64,000 nucleotides of DNA from positions 248,001 through 312,000 of the forward strand of contig NZ_NKHK02000001.1 of NCBI RefSeq assembly GCF_002224245.2. The letters are read 5' to 3'. The position numbers and the translations under genes are program-made. Positions 38,857-49,441 of this stretch are shown one piece after another (positions within the stretch are counted from its first letter, which is position 1; each line of letters starts with the position of its first letter). The notes under the pieces are model-generated. The model worked only from the letters and a program-made list of their open reading frames with translations, was not told the DNA's origin and ran no database searches. Source of the DNA: Moraxella sp. VT-16-12 (GTDB lineage: Bacteria > Pseudomonadota > Gammaproteobacteria > Pseudomonadales > Moraxellaceae).

Positions 38857-41616
38857 CTAGATGAGTAATTGGCGTTTATTGCGGCTGTCAGGCGCACTGA
38901 CCACGCCACGCTCTTCCATCAAATCCACCAAACGAGCGGCTTTATTATAACCAATGGATAATTTGCGTTGTAGGCTGGATATGGAGACTTTTTTACTTTC
39001 TACAAAAAATGCCAACGCTTGATTGTAATATGCTTCATCATCTGAATGTGCTGATGTATCCCCTGAGCCTTCACCTTCAAAGGTGTAATTGCTTGACAAA
39101 TCAATATAATCAGGTTTACCACGTTCTCGCCAAGCGTCAGTAATGCGATTGACTTCATCGTCTTTGACATAAGCCCCATGCACACGCTCGGTAAAGTTTT
39201 TGCCCGGTGCCAAAAACATCATATCCCCATGACCAAGCATATTTTCTGCCCCAGCTTCATCAATGATGATACGGCTATCAACAGCAGAGTTTACTCGCAA
39301 AGCAGCTCGTGAAGGAATGTTTGATTTAATCAAACCAGTAACCACACTGGCGACAGGGCGTTGGGTTGCCAAAATCAAATGAATGCCTGCGGCTCGTGAT
39401 TTTTGGGCAAGACGCACAATCGGCTCTTCGGCAGTTTTGCCAAGCTGCATAATCATATCGGCAAACTCATCAGCCACCACCACAATTTGTGGCAAAGGTT
39501 TGAGTTTGGGGGCAGATGAGGTGCTAACACTGTCATTGGGATTCCACAAGGGGTCAAACAATGGTTCACCCGACTGTTTAGCAAAGCTGACTTTTTTATT
39601 AAACTCAGATAATTTACGCACTCGTAAAAGACTCATCAGCTGATAACGGCGTTCCATTTCATCAACACACCAATTTAGGACGGCGGTGGCTTCTGTCATA
39701 TCAGTAATGACAGGTGTCAGCAGATGGGGTATGTCAGCATAGTTGGCAAGTTCTAGCTGTTTGGGGTCAATCAAAACCAGTTTTAGCTCATCAGGGGTGT
39801 ATTTTAAGAGCATAGACAGCAAAAAGGAATTGACCAACACCGATTTACCTGAGCCTGTTGTGCCTGCCACAAGCATGTGTGGTGCTTTGGCAAGGTCGGC
39901 AATCACAGCTCTGCCACTGATGTCTTGACCGATGGCAATGCTGATGCCAGCGTTGGGGTCTTGGTAGTCATCTGTCTGCAAAAGCTCAATCAGCCCAACA
40001 ATCTCACGATGGCGGTTGGGTACTTCAATGCCAATATAAGGCTTGCCTGCAATCACAGGCAGCACACGTAAGGACGTCATAGACATGGAGCGGGCAAGGT
40101 CTTGGGCGACTTTGGTAACTCTACTTGCCTTGATGCCTGCCGCCAACTCCACTTCAAAGCGAGTTACCACAGGTCCAACAATCGCACTCATCACCTTGGC
40201 ATTAATATTAAATTCTTGAAGTTTAATCTCTAAAAGCTCTGATAGACGTTCTAGCTCTTCTGGGGTATAAGTGGTTTTTTTGGGTGGGGCAGGGTCTAAC
40301 AGGCTCAGCTCCGGCACAGGAGATAGGCTCATGCGATACTCTAATGTGCTCATGGCATGAGATTTTTTGTTTTTGGCGGTGTCAGGCTCAAAAGATTGTG
40401 CAGGAGTATCGCTTATCTTATTATTTGCTGTGTCATCATCTGCAAAAAATCCGTCTTGTGTGTGGGTTTGCTGAGATGTGTTATCGTTGTATTGTGTGTT
40501 TGTGTCATCATGCAAATGGGGGGTTGCCACTTTGGCAGATGGGTTGGCATGAGTTAAAACTGATTTGTCATCATCTTGGCTGATGGTGTTGGGTTTTGTG
40601 CTGTGCTCTTGGACAGTTGCCTTTGGCGTTTGGTCTTTGTTTGAGTGGTCATCAAAGTTATTGGCGTGCTGGATTTTGACGTTGGTATGTACAGTAGTTA
40701 CCCCCATGCCATGACTGTCAATATAGCTTTTATCGCTGTGTTTTGTCGGCTGAACAGGGATGTTATTTGTGCTGGCGTGAATGGTGTCATCGTCTGCCGT
40801 TTGTTGTTGGTTGGTGTCGTCTTGGTCGTTTTGGATTTTGTCTTGGAGTGATGATAAATGGTGAGACAGTACTTTATCCCTTAGCCCTGAATGCTGTAAA
40901 AAATCGCCCAAACTTTCAGTGGGGACGGTATCAGGTGTTGGCGTTTCGGATTTTTTTGGAATAATGGTATTAAACAGCCCCTTATCTTTGCTGTCTTTGG
41001 GAGCGTCGTCTGTTTTGGTGTTTGTTTGAGTGTCATTAGGGGTTTGTGGAGTTTTGTTTTTGTTAAAAAAGAACTTTTTATAAGGCACATTTAAGGTCAA
41101 ACTTGCCACAATTGCAATAAGCACGCACAAAAACAATAAAGCCAGTGCTGAACCAAACAGTGCCACCAAGCCCCCATGAAGCTCATGCCCTACCACGCCA
41201 CCAAACCAAAGAGCGGTGGCATTGTCCGTGGTTGCTCCCCAACTGGCTAATAAGCCACTAATAAATATCAACAAAAAAATATGAGCAATCGCACTTAGTT
41301 GCCACGCCATCGTCTCATGTTTCCACCACAGACGTATCATCTCAAAGCACAAAGCAATGATGAGCCACCATGCCCCCAACCCGAAAAATACTCGTAAAAT
41401 ATCTGCCACCCACGCCCCAAGTTGCCCCATGATGTTGGTGGTGGTGTCGCTTTGTCCAACGTGCGACCATGCAGGGTCATTGACATTATAAGACAGCAAT
41501 GATAAAAATAAAAACGTTAATAGTAATGCACCTAACCCTGTAAAAAATAGCTGTTTGACGGTGGGCATTTTGCCAATAAATTTGGTGATGGTGGCATGTT
41601 TGAGCAGGTTTTTCAT
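38857..41616 (-). CDS. ftsK: DNA translocase FtsK
   Basis: Coordinates chromosome segregation with cell division by pumping DNA toward dif and activating XerCD. The 919-residue protein has four N-terminal membrane helices (to about 190). A long disordered Thr/Asp/Gln-rich linker (about 200-440) precedes the RecA-like motor with Walker A GTTGSGKS (585-592) and Walker B LVLIDPK. The winged-helix gamma domain ends EERGVVSAPDSRNKRQLLI. I start at ATG 41616; a TTG precedes it. The linker is shorter than in E. coli FtsK (1329 residues). It is followed by two small genes on the same strand. Confidence 0.95.
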   Translation of the reverse strand: MKNLLKHATITKFIGKMPTVKQLFFTGLGALLLTFLFLSLLSYNVNDPAWSHVGQSDTTTNIMGQLGAWVADILRVFFGLGAWWLIIALCFEMIRLWWKHETMAWQLSAIAHIFLLIFISGLLASWGATTDNATALWFGGVVGHELHGGLVALFGSALALLFLCVLIAIVASLTLNVPYKKFFFNKNKTPQTPNDTQTNTKTDDAPKDSKDKGLFNTIIPKKSETPTPDTVPTESLGDFLQHSGLRDKVLSHHLSSLQDKIQNDQDDTNQQQTADDDTIHASTNNIPVQPTKHSDKSYIDSHGMGVTTVHTNVKIQHANNFDDHSNKDQTPKATVQEHSTKPNTISQDDDKSVLTHANPSAKVATPHLHDDTNTQYNDNTSQQTHTQDGFFADDDTANNKISDTPAQSFEPDTAKNKKSHAMSTLEYRMSLSPVPELSLLDPAPPKKTTYTPEELERLSELLEIKLQEFNINAKVMSAIVGPVVTRFEVELAAGIKASRVTKVAQDLARSMSMTSLRVLPVIAGKPYIGIEVPNRHREIVGLIELLQTDDYQDPNAGISIAIGQDISGRAVIADLAKAPHMLVAGTTGSGKSVLVNSFLLSMLLKYTPDELKLVLIDPKQLELANYADIPHLLTPVITDMTEATAVLNWCVDEMERRYQLMSLLRVRKLSEFNKKVSFAKQSGEPLFDPLWNPNDSVSTSSAPKLKPLPQIVVVADEFADMIMQLGKTAEEPIVRLAQKSRAAGIHLILATQRPVASVVTGLIKSNIPSRAALRVNSAVDSRIIIDEAGAENMLGHGDMMFLAPGKNFTERVHGAYVKDDEVNRITDAWRERGKPDYIDLSSNYTFEGEGSGDTSAHSDDEAYYNQALAFFVESKKVSISSLQRKLSIGYNKAARLVDLMEERGVVSAPDSRNKRQLLI

Positions 41617-41763
41617 CAAAAAAGACTCATCTGACCGATAAAAGTAAGGATAAGGGCGACGATTAGTTAAAGGTTTATATTATATAGTATTATTGTGTCT
41701 TTTGTAAATTTTAGCTTGTATTTTATAAAAATAGTCCTAAATATAAGTCGGATTTATTTTTAA

Positions 41764-42729
<966 letters not shown>

Positions 42730-42756
42730 GGCTTATTACCCCACCTTTGCCCAAAC

Positions 42757-43149
42757 TTAATCAGCCTGATAAATGTTATCAAAATGCTGACGAATGTCTT
42801 GGGCAATGCGTGGCAGTTCACCAAAATGATGGTTGGTGTCAATGATGAGTGTTTGCCCCATCAGGCGCTGAGCGGTGTGATTGGACAGAACAACAATCGC
42901 ACATTGCACATGTTTGCGACTGACGATGATACGCTGCTGCTGACCTGATTTGGCATTGAGCGTAAATTCGGGCAACAAATTTGCCAGATGATCCAAAAGC
43001 TGTTGCAGTGCTGGTGATATTGGCGATATAGATGGGGTTGGGGTGGTTTTGCTGACAGATTTGCCAGTTTTGATGGGTTTTAATAAAGCCAACAAAAACA
43101 GCACCACCACCAACAGCACCAAACCAATCAGCCAAAACAATGCACTCAT
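42757..43149 (-). CDS. Small membrane-anchored hypothetical protein at the end of the TPM cluster
   Basis: A 130-residue protein with one N-terminal helix (LFWLIGLVLLVVVLFLLALL), a Thr/Ser/Pro linker and a small soluble domain with a basic stretch (QQQRIIVSRKHVQCAIVVL). The family is not recognised. AAGGAG stands 5 bases before the ATG at 43149, with an adjacent ATG and GTG just upstream. It begins about 20 bases after the last TPM gene on the same strand and is probably cotranscribed. Confidence 0.65.
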   Translation of the reverse strand: MSALFWLIGLVLLVVVLFLLALLKPIKTGKSVSKTTPTPSISPISPALQQLLDHLANLLPEFTLNAKSGQQQRIIVSRKHVQCAIVVLSNHTAQRLMGQTLIIDTNHHFGELPRIAQDIRQHFDNIYQAD

Positions 43150-43169
43150 CATCACTCCTTTAAATCATT

Positions 43170-44177
43170 TTACCAGTTGCCATCACCATGTCCTTGCTTG
43201 GTGTCTGGATTGTTGTACATTTGGTCATCGTCATATCGGTAGTCATCGTATGGATAATCGTCATATCGTGATGTGCTGTCATAAAACTCTGCTTTATCTT
43301 CTGTATCCCAAATCTCATTGGTATCACGCTTTTTGTCATATTCTATGGCATAATCTCTGCCAAAATAAAAGGCAAAGCCAAACACAGGTACGCCCAATAT
43401 CATCCACAGCCAGTCGCCTAACATCCAGCCCTTATACACTGCATAAACAAACATCGCACCGCCAACAAACAGATATATCACTGTCGCGATGGTGCTATTT
43501 AGATATTTTGTACTGATACGATAGATAAGCCAGCCTATCATAATGTTCATTGCTCCCCCGCCTATCAAATATTCTATGATTGTTATTCTTGATTTTCGGC
43601 GTAGTAGATTTTTTTCTTTTTCAGTTTTATCCATTTTTGCCAGCATTTGTGGGTCAATCTCTAATCGGCTTTCAATCTTATCAAAAGCTACTTCAATGCC
43701 TTTGGCATAATTGCCTTTTTTAAAGGCGGGTCGCACATGTTCTCGCAAAATGCGTTTTAGGGCAGCATCTGGTAAATTACCTTCTAGCCCATATCCTACA
43801 AGTATGTAGTTTGTGCGGTCCTTGGTAGCAATCAGCATCACCAAGCCATTGTCTTTGTCTTTATCGCCTAATCGCCAACGTTTGGCAACTGCCATGCCGT
43901 AATTAAACGTGGACATATCGCCTGTGGTGGGCACAATCACCACCGCTGCTTGCATGACACCTGATTGATGTATTTTGAGTAGGCGTTGTTCAAGGTGTTC
44001 ACGCTCACTTGGGCTTAGCACACCTGCTTCATCAATGACAGGGCGGTTTAGGGTGAGTTCATCGGGAGGGATAAAATCGGCATGGGCGTTTAATGCACCA
44101 AAAAATAAGGCACACAACATGAGTAATGCCAAAAATGCATATCTGACAAAAAGACGATGGTTGGTCAGTACTTGCAT
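43170..44177 (-). CDS. TPM-domain protein 4
   Basis: A 335-residue protein with a signal peptide (about 1-33, ending NAHA), then a TPM domain. The domain starts LNRPVIDEAGVLSPSEREHLEQRL and contains QAAVVIVPTTGDM and DNGLVMLIATKDR, with GYGLEGNLPDAALKRI. The TPM domain has been linked to phosphatase-like folds and photosystem II repair in plants; the bacterial role is unknown. Two or three membrane helices follow (about 205-275), then a charged C-terminus rich in Asp/Tyr (YDDYPYDDYRYDDD). AAGGTGGCTT precedes the ATG, a context nearly shared by the two other long TPM genes. It is the fifth gene of the lemA cluster. Confidence 0.8.
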   Translation of the reverse strand: MQVLTNHRLFVRYAFLALLMLCALFFGALNAHADFIPPDELTLNRPVIDEAGVLSPSEREHLEQRLLKIHQSGVMQAAVVIVPTTGDMSTFNYGMAVAKRWRLGDKDKDNGLVMLIATKDRTNYILVGYGLEGNLPDAALKRILREHVRPAFKKGNYAKGIEVAFDKIESRLEIDPQMLAKMDKTEKEKNLLRRKSRITIIEYLIGGGAMNIMIGWLIYRISTKYLNSTIATVIYLFVGGAMFVYAVYKGWMLGDWLWMILGVPVFGFAFYFGRDYAIEYDKKRDTNEIWDTEDKAEFYDSTSRYDDYPYDDYRYDDDQMYNNPDTKQGHGDGNW

Positions 44178-44209
44178 AAGCCACCTTGGTTTGGTGAAAA
44201 TGTTGCGGT

Positions 44210-44734
44210 TTATTTTAAGACAATCACCGTGTTATCCAGTTCGTTGCCTTGGGGGTCAGCACTTGGATAATGGGTTTTTAAAATTTGGCTGGCAGCATCA
44301 ATGAGTGTGATTAATCCTGTTTGCATTTCTTGTTTTTTAAAATAAACAAGCGTCTCTTGACATAAATTTTGCCAAGTGTCTGGGGAGACTTTTTGGTTGA
44401 TACCACGGTCAGCGATGATTTGTAAGTTGCGTTCACGCAAATTAAGATAAATCAAAATGCCGGTATTATGTTCAGTATCCCAAACTTTATAATGGCTAAA
44501 TACCCTGATGGCACGTTCACGACAGCCGATATGATAGGCTTGATTGAGTGGCAGGTGGTTTTCAATCACCAGCACAATCTCACCGTTATGTCCTTTTTCG
44601 GCTTGGGCGATTTTGGCGGTTAGTTCGGCTTTGACATCTTTGTTGAGCCAGCGGTTAAATAAGATTGGCATACAAAAGGTATGTCGTAGTAAACGAGTTA
44701 GGCTTTTTGAGCTAGAATTGGATACTTTTTGCAT
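44210..44734 (-). CDS. TPM-domain protein 3 (short)
   Basis: A 174-residue protein that is essentially a TPM domain: GEIVLVIENHLPL, ERAIRVFSHYKVWDTEHNTGILIYLNLRER and IIADRGINQKVSPDTW are the conserved pieces. It has no clear signal peptide and no C-terminal membrane helices, unlike the three other TPM proteins of the cluster; it is probably cytoplasmic or peripherally bound. AGGAAAACTCT precedes the ATG. It lies 24 bases downstream of TPM protein 2. Confidence 0.75.
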   Translation of the reverse strand: MQKVSNSSSKSLTRLLRHTFCMPILFNRWLNKDVKAELTAKIAQAEKGHNGEIVLVIENHLPLNQAYHIGCRERAIRVFSHYKVWDTEHNTGILIYLNLRERNLQIIADRGINQKVSPDTWQNLCQETLVYFKKQEMQTGLITLIDAASQILKTHYPSADPQGNELDNTVIVLK

Positions 44735-44758
44735 AGAGTTTTCCTAAATGTTTGAAAA

Positions 44759-45805
44759 TTACCAAGAGTCGCCAGCACCACCACCACCAAAATCGCCACC
44801 ACCACCACTATAACTGCTATCACCGCCACCGCTATCACCATAACCACCGCCACCGCCAACTCGGCTACGTTCAATTTCTTCAAGCTCTTCTTTGTTTAGG
44901 ATAAGCAGGGGTTTTGAATTCAGCTTGCTACATGCTAGCCATACCAAAGGCACGCCAATCATGACGCCATACCAACCCATTTTTAGCCAGCCACGATAAC
45001 CAATACCAGCAAAAAGCACCAGCACCAACAAAACGGACAACCCATAACTGTTTTTTTGACCCAACCATTTTGCCAAATAAACATTGACAGATTGACTGAT
45101 GACCAAAATGGCAACAATCGCAACAAGTGTCCACACCAATACAAAACTAAATAGCTGACCAAAATCATACTCAGCCTTGTCAGCGATTTGCTTATAGCCC
45201 AACATGTTATCTTCTAACAGCTCAACCACGCTGTCTAATGCCCAGTCTATGCCATCAAAATAATGATGACTACGAGAATAGTAGGACATATCTTGGGTAA
45301 TTCGGTGTTTGGTTTCTTTGGGTAAAAGATGTTCTAAGTTGTGTGTAAAAATGGCGTTTTGGGTATGCTTATGATGGGTATTATCAAAAAATATGGCGAC
45401 AAGTAGCTCTTGGTGCGTGGTATCTTTGGCTTGCCACTGTTTGACAAATTGTTGAGCGTCGGTCAGTGCTTGCTCGTCTTTTTTGCTAATCAGTAGGATT
45501 GTGGTGTGGATGTGGTGCTTGTGATACAGCTCTACTAAACGTTTGTCAAGATATTTGACTTCACCAATATTGAGCCAATTTGACTCGTCTATGATGGTAT
45601 GATTTGAATGTAAATCATCAAGGTCAAGCGTGGTATCAGGCTTGACAATCTCATCGGTCAAGACAGACTGTTTTTTGGCAACATCATAGCTGGCATAACC
45701 ATCATCTGCTCTACTGCTGACACAAAAAATTGCCAAACACAGCACCAAAAAGGTGCTAACAACATATCTAGTCAAGTGCCAATCATGATGAGTATGTGTG
45801 TTCAT
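44759..45805 (-). CDS. TPM-domain protein 2 with Gly-rich tail
   Basis: A 348-residue protein with a signal peptide (about 1-33) and a divergent TPM-like domain containing IIDESNWLNIGEVKYLDKRL and TILLISKKDEQALTDAQQF. Two to three membrane helices follow (about 220-300). The C-terminal 40 residues are Gly-rich and end GGGGAGDSW, the same ending as TPM protein 1. This layout is that of YgcG-like proteins. It is less conserved than its neighbours, with many His and Asp. CAAGGCTACTT precedes the ATG. Confidence 0.75.
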   Translation of the reverse strand: MNTHTHHDWHLTRYVVSTFLVLCLAIFCVSSRADDGYASYDVAKKQSVLTDEIVKPDTTLDLDDLHSNHTIIDESNWLNIGEVKYLDKRLVELYHKHHIHTTILLISKKDEQALTDAQQFVKQWQAKDTTHQELLVAIFFDNTHHKHTQNAIFTHNLEHLLPKETKHRITQDMSYYSRSHHYFDGIDWALDSVVELLEDNMLGYKQIADKAEYDFGQLFSFVLVWTLVAIVAILVISQSVNVYLAKWLGQKNSYGLSVLLVLVLFAGIGYRGWLKMGWYGVMIGVPLVWLACSKLNSKPLLILNKEELEEIERSRVGGGGGYGDSGGGDSSYSGGGGDFGGGGAGDSW

Positions 45806-45868
45806 AAGTAGCCTTGTTTAATGGATTGTTCCATGAAAAACAAATACTTTGCTTCAAGATGGTGATGA

Positions 45869-46903
45869 CTACCAAGAGTCGCCTGCACCGCCCCCACCAA
45901 AACCGCCACCACCGCCACTAAATCCACCTGATGAACCGCCAAATCCACCCCCAGATGAGCCACCAAAACCGCCACCGCCACCACCGCCGATGAATACGCC
46001 ACGCCCACCGCCCAACAGATTGATGCCCCCCATCAACAGCAGTATCCACAAAACAAAGGCAATGACCAAGGAGGGTACAAAACTTACCCCCATGATGACA
46101 GAGAGTATCACAAAACCTGTCGCCCCAAGACTTGAACCGATAAAACGCCCAAACATTGTCGTCAAAAATGACCCAATAACAAACGCAATGATAAAGGGCA
46201 TTCCTAAAATTCCTGCTTGTTCTTCGTCCATATTTTGAGCTTCGTCAGCACGAGCAAGCGTGTCAGGGTCAGCCCTTAGGCGTTCATCAATACGAGCGAT
46301 GCCTGCGGATAATCCTTGGGCGTATTGACCGCTTTGAAAAGATGGTTTGATGTCTTCACGAGTAATACGTTTTAAAAAGGCATCAGGCAACACACCTTCT
46401 ACGCCATAGCCTGTTACGGTGTAGATTTGGCGGTCATTGATGGCAACAAGCATCAAAATACCTTCGTCTGTGTCTTTTTTGCCCAAGCCCCAACGCTCGG
46501 CGGTCGCTAAGGCGTAATCAAAAATTGGTACGCCGTTGGTGGTTGGTACGATGACGATTGCCATTTGAGCAAGATTGTCATCATAAATCTTGCGTAGTTG
46601 GGCTTCTAGGTGAGTCTTTTCGCTAGCTGTCAAAACATAAGCTTCATCAATGATGGGACTATTTAGGATAAGTTTATCCGAAGCGATGGCAGGGCGGTTT
46701 GATGTGGTGGCTTGTGCTGTTGTGTTGTCTGTTTGGGCTTGGGCGGTAGCAGTTGCTTGGGCTTTGCTTAGCTCAGACAGCACAATCAAATCTTCGGCGG
46801 TGGCGGTCGCACTGGCATAAACTGCCACACCCCCAATGCTCATCCATAAGACCAACAAACTTTTTAGGGCAAAAGAGACAAACAAAGAGCGGACAGTATT
46901 CAT
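45869..46903 (-). CDS. TPM-domain protein 1 (YgcG-like) with Gly-rich tail
   Basis: A 344-residue protein with a signal peptide (ending near VAVYASA), a typical TPM domain and membrane helices near 245-295. The TPM domain has LNSPIIDEAYVLTASEKTHL, QMAIVIVPTTNGVPIFDYAL and ERWGLGKKDTDEGILMLVA, with YTVTGYGVEGVLPDAF. A Gly/Phe/Ser-rich tail of about 40 residues ends GGGGAGDSW. It starts 9 bases after lemA, matching the lemA-TPM pairing seen in many bacteria. AAAGGTAACTT precedes the ATG. The tail is likely flexible and exposed. Confidence 0.85.
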   Translation of the reverse strand: MNTVRSLFVSFALKSLLVLWMSIGGVAVYASATATAEDLIVLSELSKAQATATAQAQTDNTTAQATTSNRPAIASDKLILNSPIIDEAYVLTASEKTHLEAQLRKIYDDNLAQMAIVIVPTTNGVPIFDYALATAERWGLGKKDTDEGILMLVAINDRQIYTVTGYGVEGVLPDAFLKRITREDIKPSFQSGQYAQGLSAGIARIDERLRADPDTLARADEAQNMDEEQAGILGMPFIIAFVIGSFLTTMFGRFIGSSLGATGFVILSVIMGVSFVPSLVIAFVLWILLLMGGINLLGGGRGVFIGGGGGGGFGGSSGGGFGGSSGGFSGGGGGFGGGGAGDSW

Positions 46904-46912
46904 AAGTTACCT

Positions 46913-47557
46913 TTATTGAGCAGTTGCCGAGCCTGAATTGGCGGTTGCTGAACCTGAATTATTGCCAAAATTAACTGTTGGGGCGGTACTGACGGCTTTT
47001 TCGTTTTCTACGGTAAAGTTGGCTTTTGGACTCATGCCAAACACTTTGGCGGTCAGGTTGGTGGGAAACTGACGCACGGTGGTGTTGTAGCCTTGCACGC
47101 TTTGGATGTAGTTGTTGCGAGCAACCGTAATGCGGTTTTCAGTGCCTTCTAGTTGAGCTTGCAAGTCTTGGAACATGGCATCTGCTTTAAGCTGTGGGTA
47201 GTTTTCTGAAACCATCATCAGTCGTGATAGGGCGGACGTCATGCCTGCTTGGGCTTCTTGGTACTGTTTCATGGCAACAGGGTCATTGAGCGTCTCTGGG
47301 GTAAGCTGAATGCTACCAACACGAGAGCGAGCCTGGGCAACCTCGGTCAGTACTTCTTTTTCGTGCTGGGCGTAGCGTTCTACCACCGCCACTAAGTTTG
47401 GCACAAGGTCGGCACGGCGTTGGTATTGATTGAGCACTTCTGACCATTTGGCGTTGGTGTCTTCATCTAGGGCTTGTAGGTTGTTGTAGCCACAGCCTGT
47501 TAATGATAAAGAGCTGGCAAGAAGCAGGGCTAAACTGAGTTTTTTTGGGGTATTCAT
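46913..47557 (-). CDS. lemA: LemA family lipoprotein
   Basis: A 214-residue LemA-like protein. I start at ATG 47557, which gives a lipoprotein signal ending LSLTGC (Cys22). Upstream in-frame sequence to 47725 is in the promoter region. The mature part is a helical bundle: NNLQALDEDTNAKWSEVLNQYQRRADLVPNLV at the start is the family hallmark, then YNTTVRQFPTNLTAKVFG. The end is Ala/Ser/Thr-rich (NSGSATAQ). LemA proteins are often paired with TPM-domain proteins, as here. Lipidation of a LemA protein is not unusual in this group. Confidence 0.88.
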   Translation of the reverse strand: MNTPKKLSLALLLASSLSLTGCGYNNLQALDEDTNAKWSEVLNQYQRRADLVPNLVAVVERYAQHEKEVLTEVAQARSRVGSIQLTPETLNDPVAMKQYQEAQAGMTSALSRLMMVSENYPQLKADAMFQDLQAQLEGTENRITVARNNYIQSVQGYNTTVRQFPTNLTAKVFGMSPKANFTVENEKAVSTAPTVNFGNNSGSATANSGSATAQ

Positions 47558-47889
47558 GATGGCTCTCTTAAAATTGTTGATGAGTTTATGATGACGATTT
47601 TTGGGTAAAATTACAAGCTCATTTACATAAGCATAACAAAATACGGCAAGTAATTTGAAAAAACATAAAAAACCGCCCACAAATGCCAGATTGTTTGATG
47701 AAGCCAAAATAAACAAAGCCACCACGCAATCATGATGTTATGTAGAAAAATTGTAATTTTTAACAAAAAAAAGCTAGAAATTGTTGCTAAATTATGGCAA
47801 ATTGGTACACCTAATGGCGTATTTGTTGTTTATATGATTTTAAGCCAAGCCATTGTTTATGTATCCAATTTTAATCCAATCAAGGAATT
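47558..47889. other. Divergent intergenic region of lemA and AGCS copy 2
   Basis: These 332 AT-rich bases contain no gene that I can support. They must hold promoters for lemA (minus; TTGTTA and TGTAAT with 18 bp spacing is one possible pair near 47611-47640) and for the second AGCS symporter (plus). No strong hairpin or known riboswitch is seen. Confidence 0.4.
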
Positions 47890-49398
47890 ATGATGGAAAG
47901 TTTTATTAATGAGTTAAATGGTATTATTTGGAGTCCTGCCCTGATTTATTTGTGCTTGGGTGCAGGGCTGTTTTATTCAATTTTGACCCGCTTTGTACAA
48001 GTGCGACTTTTGGGTGAGATGATTAGATTGATGTTTAGTGGCACAAAAAGTGCCGAAGGCATCTCATCATTTCAGGCATTTGTGGTGGCACTAGCCAACC
48101 GCGTGGGTGTGGGTAACATTGCAGGTGTGGCGGCAGCGATTGGTTTTGGTGGACCGTCAGCGGTGTTTTGGATGTGGGTGGTGGCATTTTTGGGGGCTTC
48201 TACGGCTTATGCTGAATCCACTATGGCACAAATTTATAAAGAAAAAGACCCCATCACAGGTCAGTATCGTGGTGGTCCTGCTTACTATTTTGAAAAAGGT
48301 TTGGGTCAAAAATGGTATGCGGTCATTTTTGCCATTGCAGCGGTCATCTCGTGCGGGATTTTCTTGCCGGGCGTACAGGCTAACGGCGTGGTCAGTGCCG
48401 CCACTCGCATCACAGGTGAAGGCAGTATGATGAACTTTTTGGGTGCCGAAGTTGGTAGCTTTCGTGTCGTCATCATGGCGGTGATTGTCATTGCGTTGGC
48501 AGCGATTATTTTTGGTGGTATTAAGCGTATTGCTCGTGTGGCGGAGTTTATTGTGCCATTTATGGCGGTAGGCTACATCATTCTTGCTTTGCTTATCATG
48601 CTGATGAATTTGGATAAAGTACCTGCGGTGTTCGGTCTTATCATGAGCGATATTTTTAATCCGATGGCAGGGCTTGGAGCTGCGATTGGCTGGGGTGTAA
48701 AACGTGGCGTGTATTCTAATGAAGCAGGTCAAGGCACAGGTCCACACCATGCAGGAGCAGCAGAAGTACAGCACCCAGCTCAGCAAGGTCTGGTGCAAGC
48801 GTTCTCTGTTTATGTGGATACTTTGCTTGTGTGTTCAGCGACCGCCTTTATGATTTTAACCATGGGCACTTATGCGGTTCAAAATGAAAAAACCAAAGAA
48901 TTTATTGGTGGTCAAGAAGCGTTAATGGCGGACATTGGCACACCTGCCTTTACCCAAATGGCATTAGAAGCGACCTTTGGTGGTTTTGGTAACTACTTTA
49001 TCGCCATTGCCATTTTCTTCTTTGCCTTTACGACCATTTTGGCGTACTATTATATTGCCGAAGTGAACATTGCTTATCTGACTCGCAAAATGAGTACCAG
49101 CACCCAAAAACTGTGTGCATGGATTCCCAAAGTTACCATCATTTTATTGGTTGCCTATGGCAGTTTAAATAGTGCTGGTTATATTTGGAATTTGGGCGAT
49201 GTGGGCGTGGGTATGACCGCTTGGCTAAACATCATTGGTATTTTGGTGATGTTCTTTGCTGCCAGACCTACCATGAGAGCCTTAAAGGACTACGAAGAAC
49301 AGCGTAAAGCAGGCGTAAAAAATTACACCTTTGACCCTGTGAAACTTGGTATCAAAAACGCAACCTTCTGGGAAGAAAAATTGCGTGATAAGCAGTAA
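47890..49398 (+). CDS. Sodium:alanine/glycine symporter (AGCS family), copy 2
   Basis: A 502-residue transporter with the same signatures as the copy at 36359: LANRVGVGNIAGVAAAIGF, QYRGGPAYYFEKGLGQKW and KRGVYSNEAGQGTGPHHAGAAE. It likely imports alanine, glycine or a related amino acid with sodium. The two copies are clearly different in sequence and are probably not recent duplicates. AAGGAATT precedes two adjacent ATGs (47890 and 47893); spacing favours the second slightly. A terminator follows. Confidence 0.92.
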   Translation: MMESFINELNGIIWSPALIYLCLGAGLFYSILTRFVQVRLLGEMIRLMFSGTKSAEGISSFQAFVVALANRVGVGNIAGVAAAIGFGGPSAVFWMWVVAFLGASTAYAESTMAQIYKEKDPITGQYRGGPAYYFEKGLGQKWYAVIFAIAAVISCGIFLPGVQANGVVSAATRITGEGSMMNFLGAEVGSFRVVIMAVIVIALAAIIFGGIKRIARVAEFIVPFMAVGYIILALLIMLMNLDKVPAVFGLIMSDIFNPMAGLGAAIGWGVKRGVYSNEAGQGTGPHHAGAAEVQHPAQQGLVQAFSVYVDTLLVCSATAFMILTMGTYAVQNEKTKEFIGGQEALMADIGTPAFTQMALEATFGGFGNYFIAIAIFFFAFTTILAYYYIAEVNIAYLTRKMSTSTQKLCAWIPKVTIILLVAYGSLNSAGYIWNLGDVGVGMTAWLNIIGILVMFFAARPTMRALKDYEEQRKAGVKNYTFDPVKLGIKNATFWEEKLRDKQ

Positions 49399-49404
49399 TT
49401 CCCA

Positions 49405-49437
49405 TAAAAAACACCGCTTTAATGGCGGTGTTTTTTT
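49405..49437 (+). terminator. Terminator of AGCS copy 2
   Basis: ACACCGC (49411-49417) pairs with GCGGTGT (49425-49431) around a 7-base loop, and the A-run before and T-run after extend the stem and form the tail. It lies 12 bases after the stop codon. Confidence 0.88.
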
Positions 49438-49441
49438 GCAA

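Noticed and set aside
45849-46238. Plus-strand Pro-rich ORF
   Set aside because: Antisense of the Gly-rich tail of TPM protein 1.
47558-47725. N-terminal extension of LemA
   Set aside because: The ATG at 47557 gives a proper lipoprotein signal; the upstream part lies in the promoter region.
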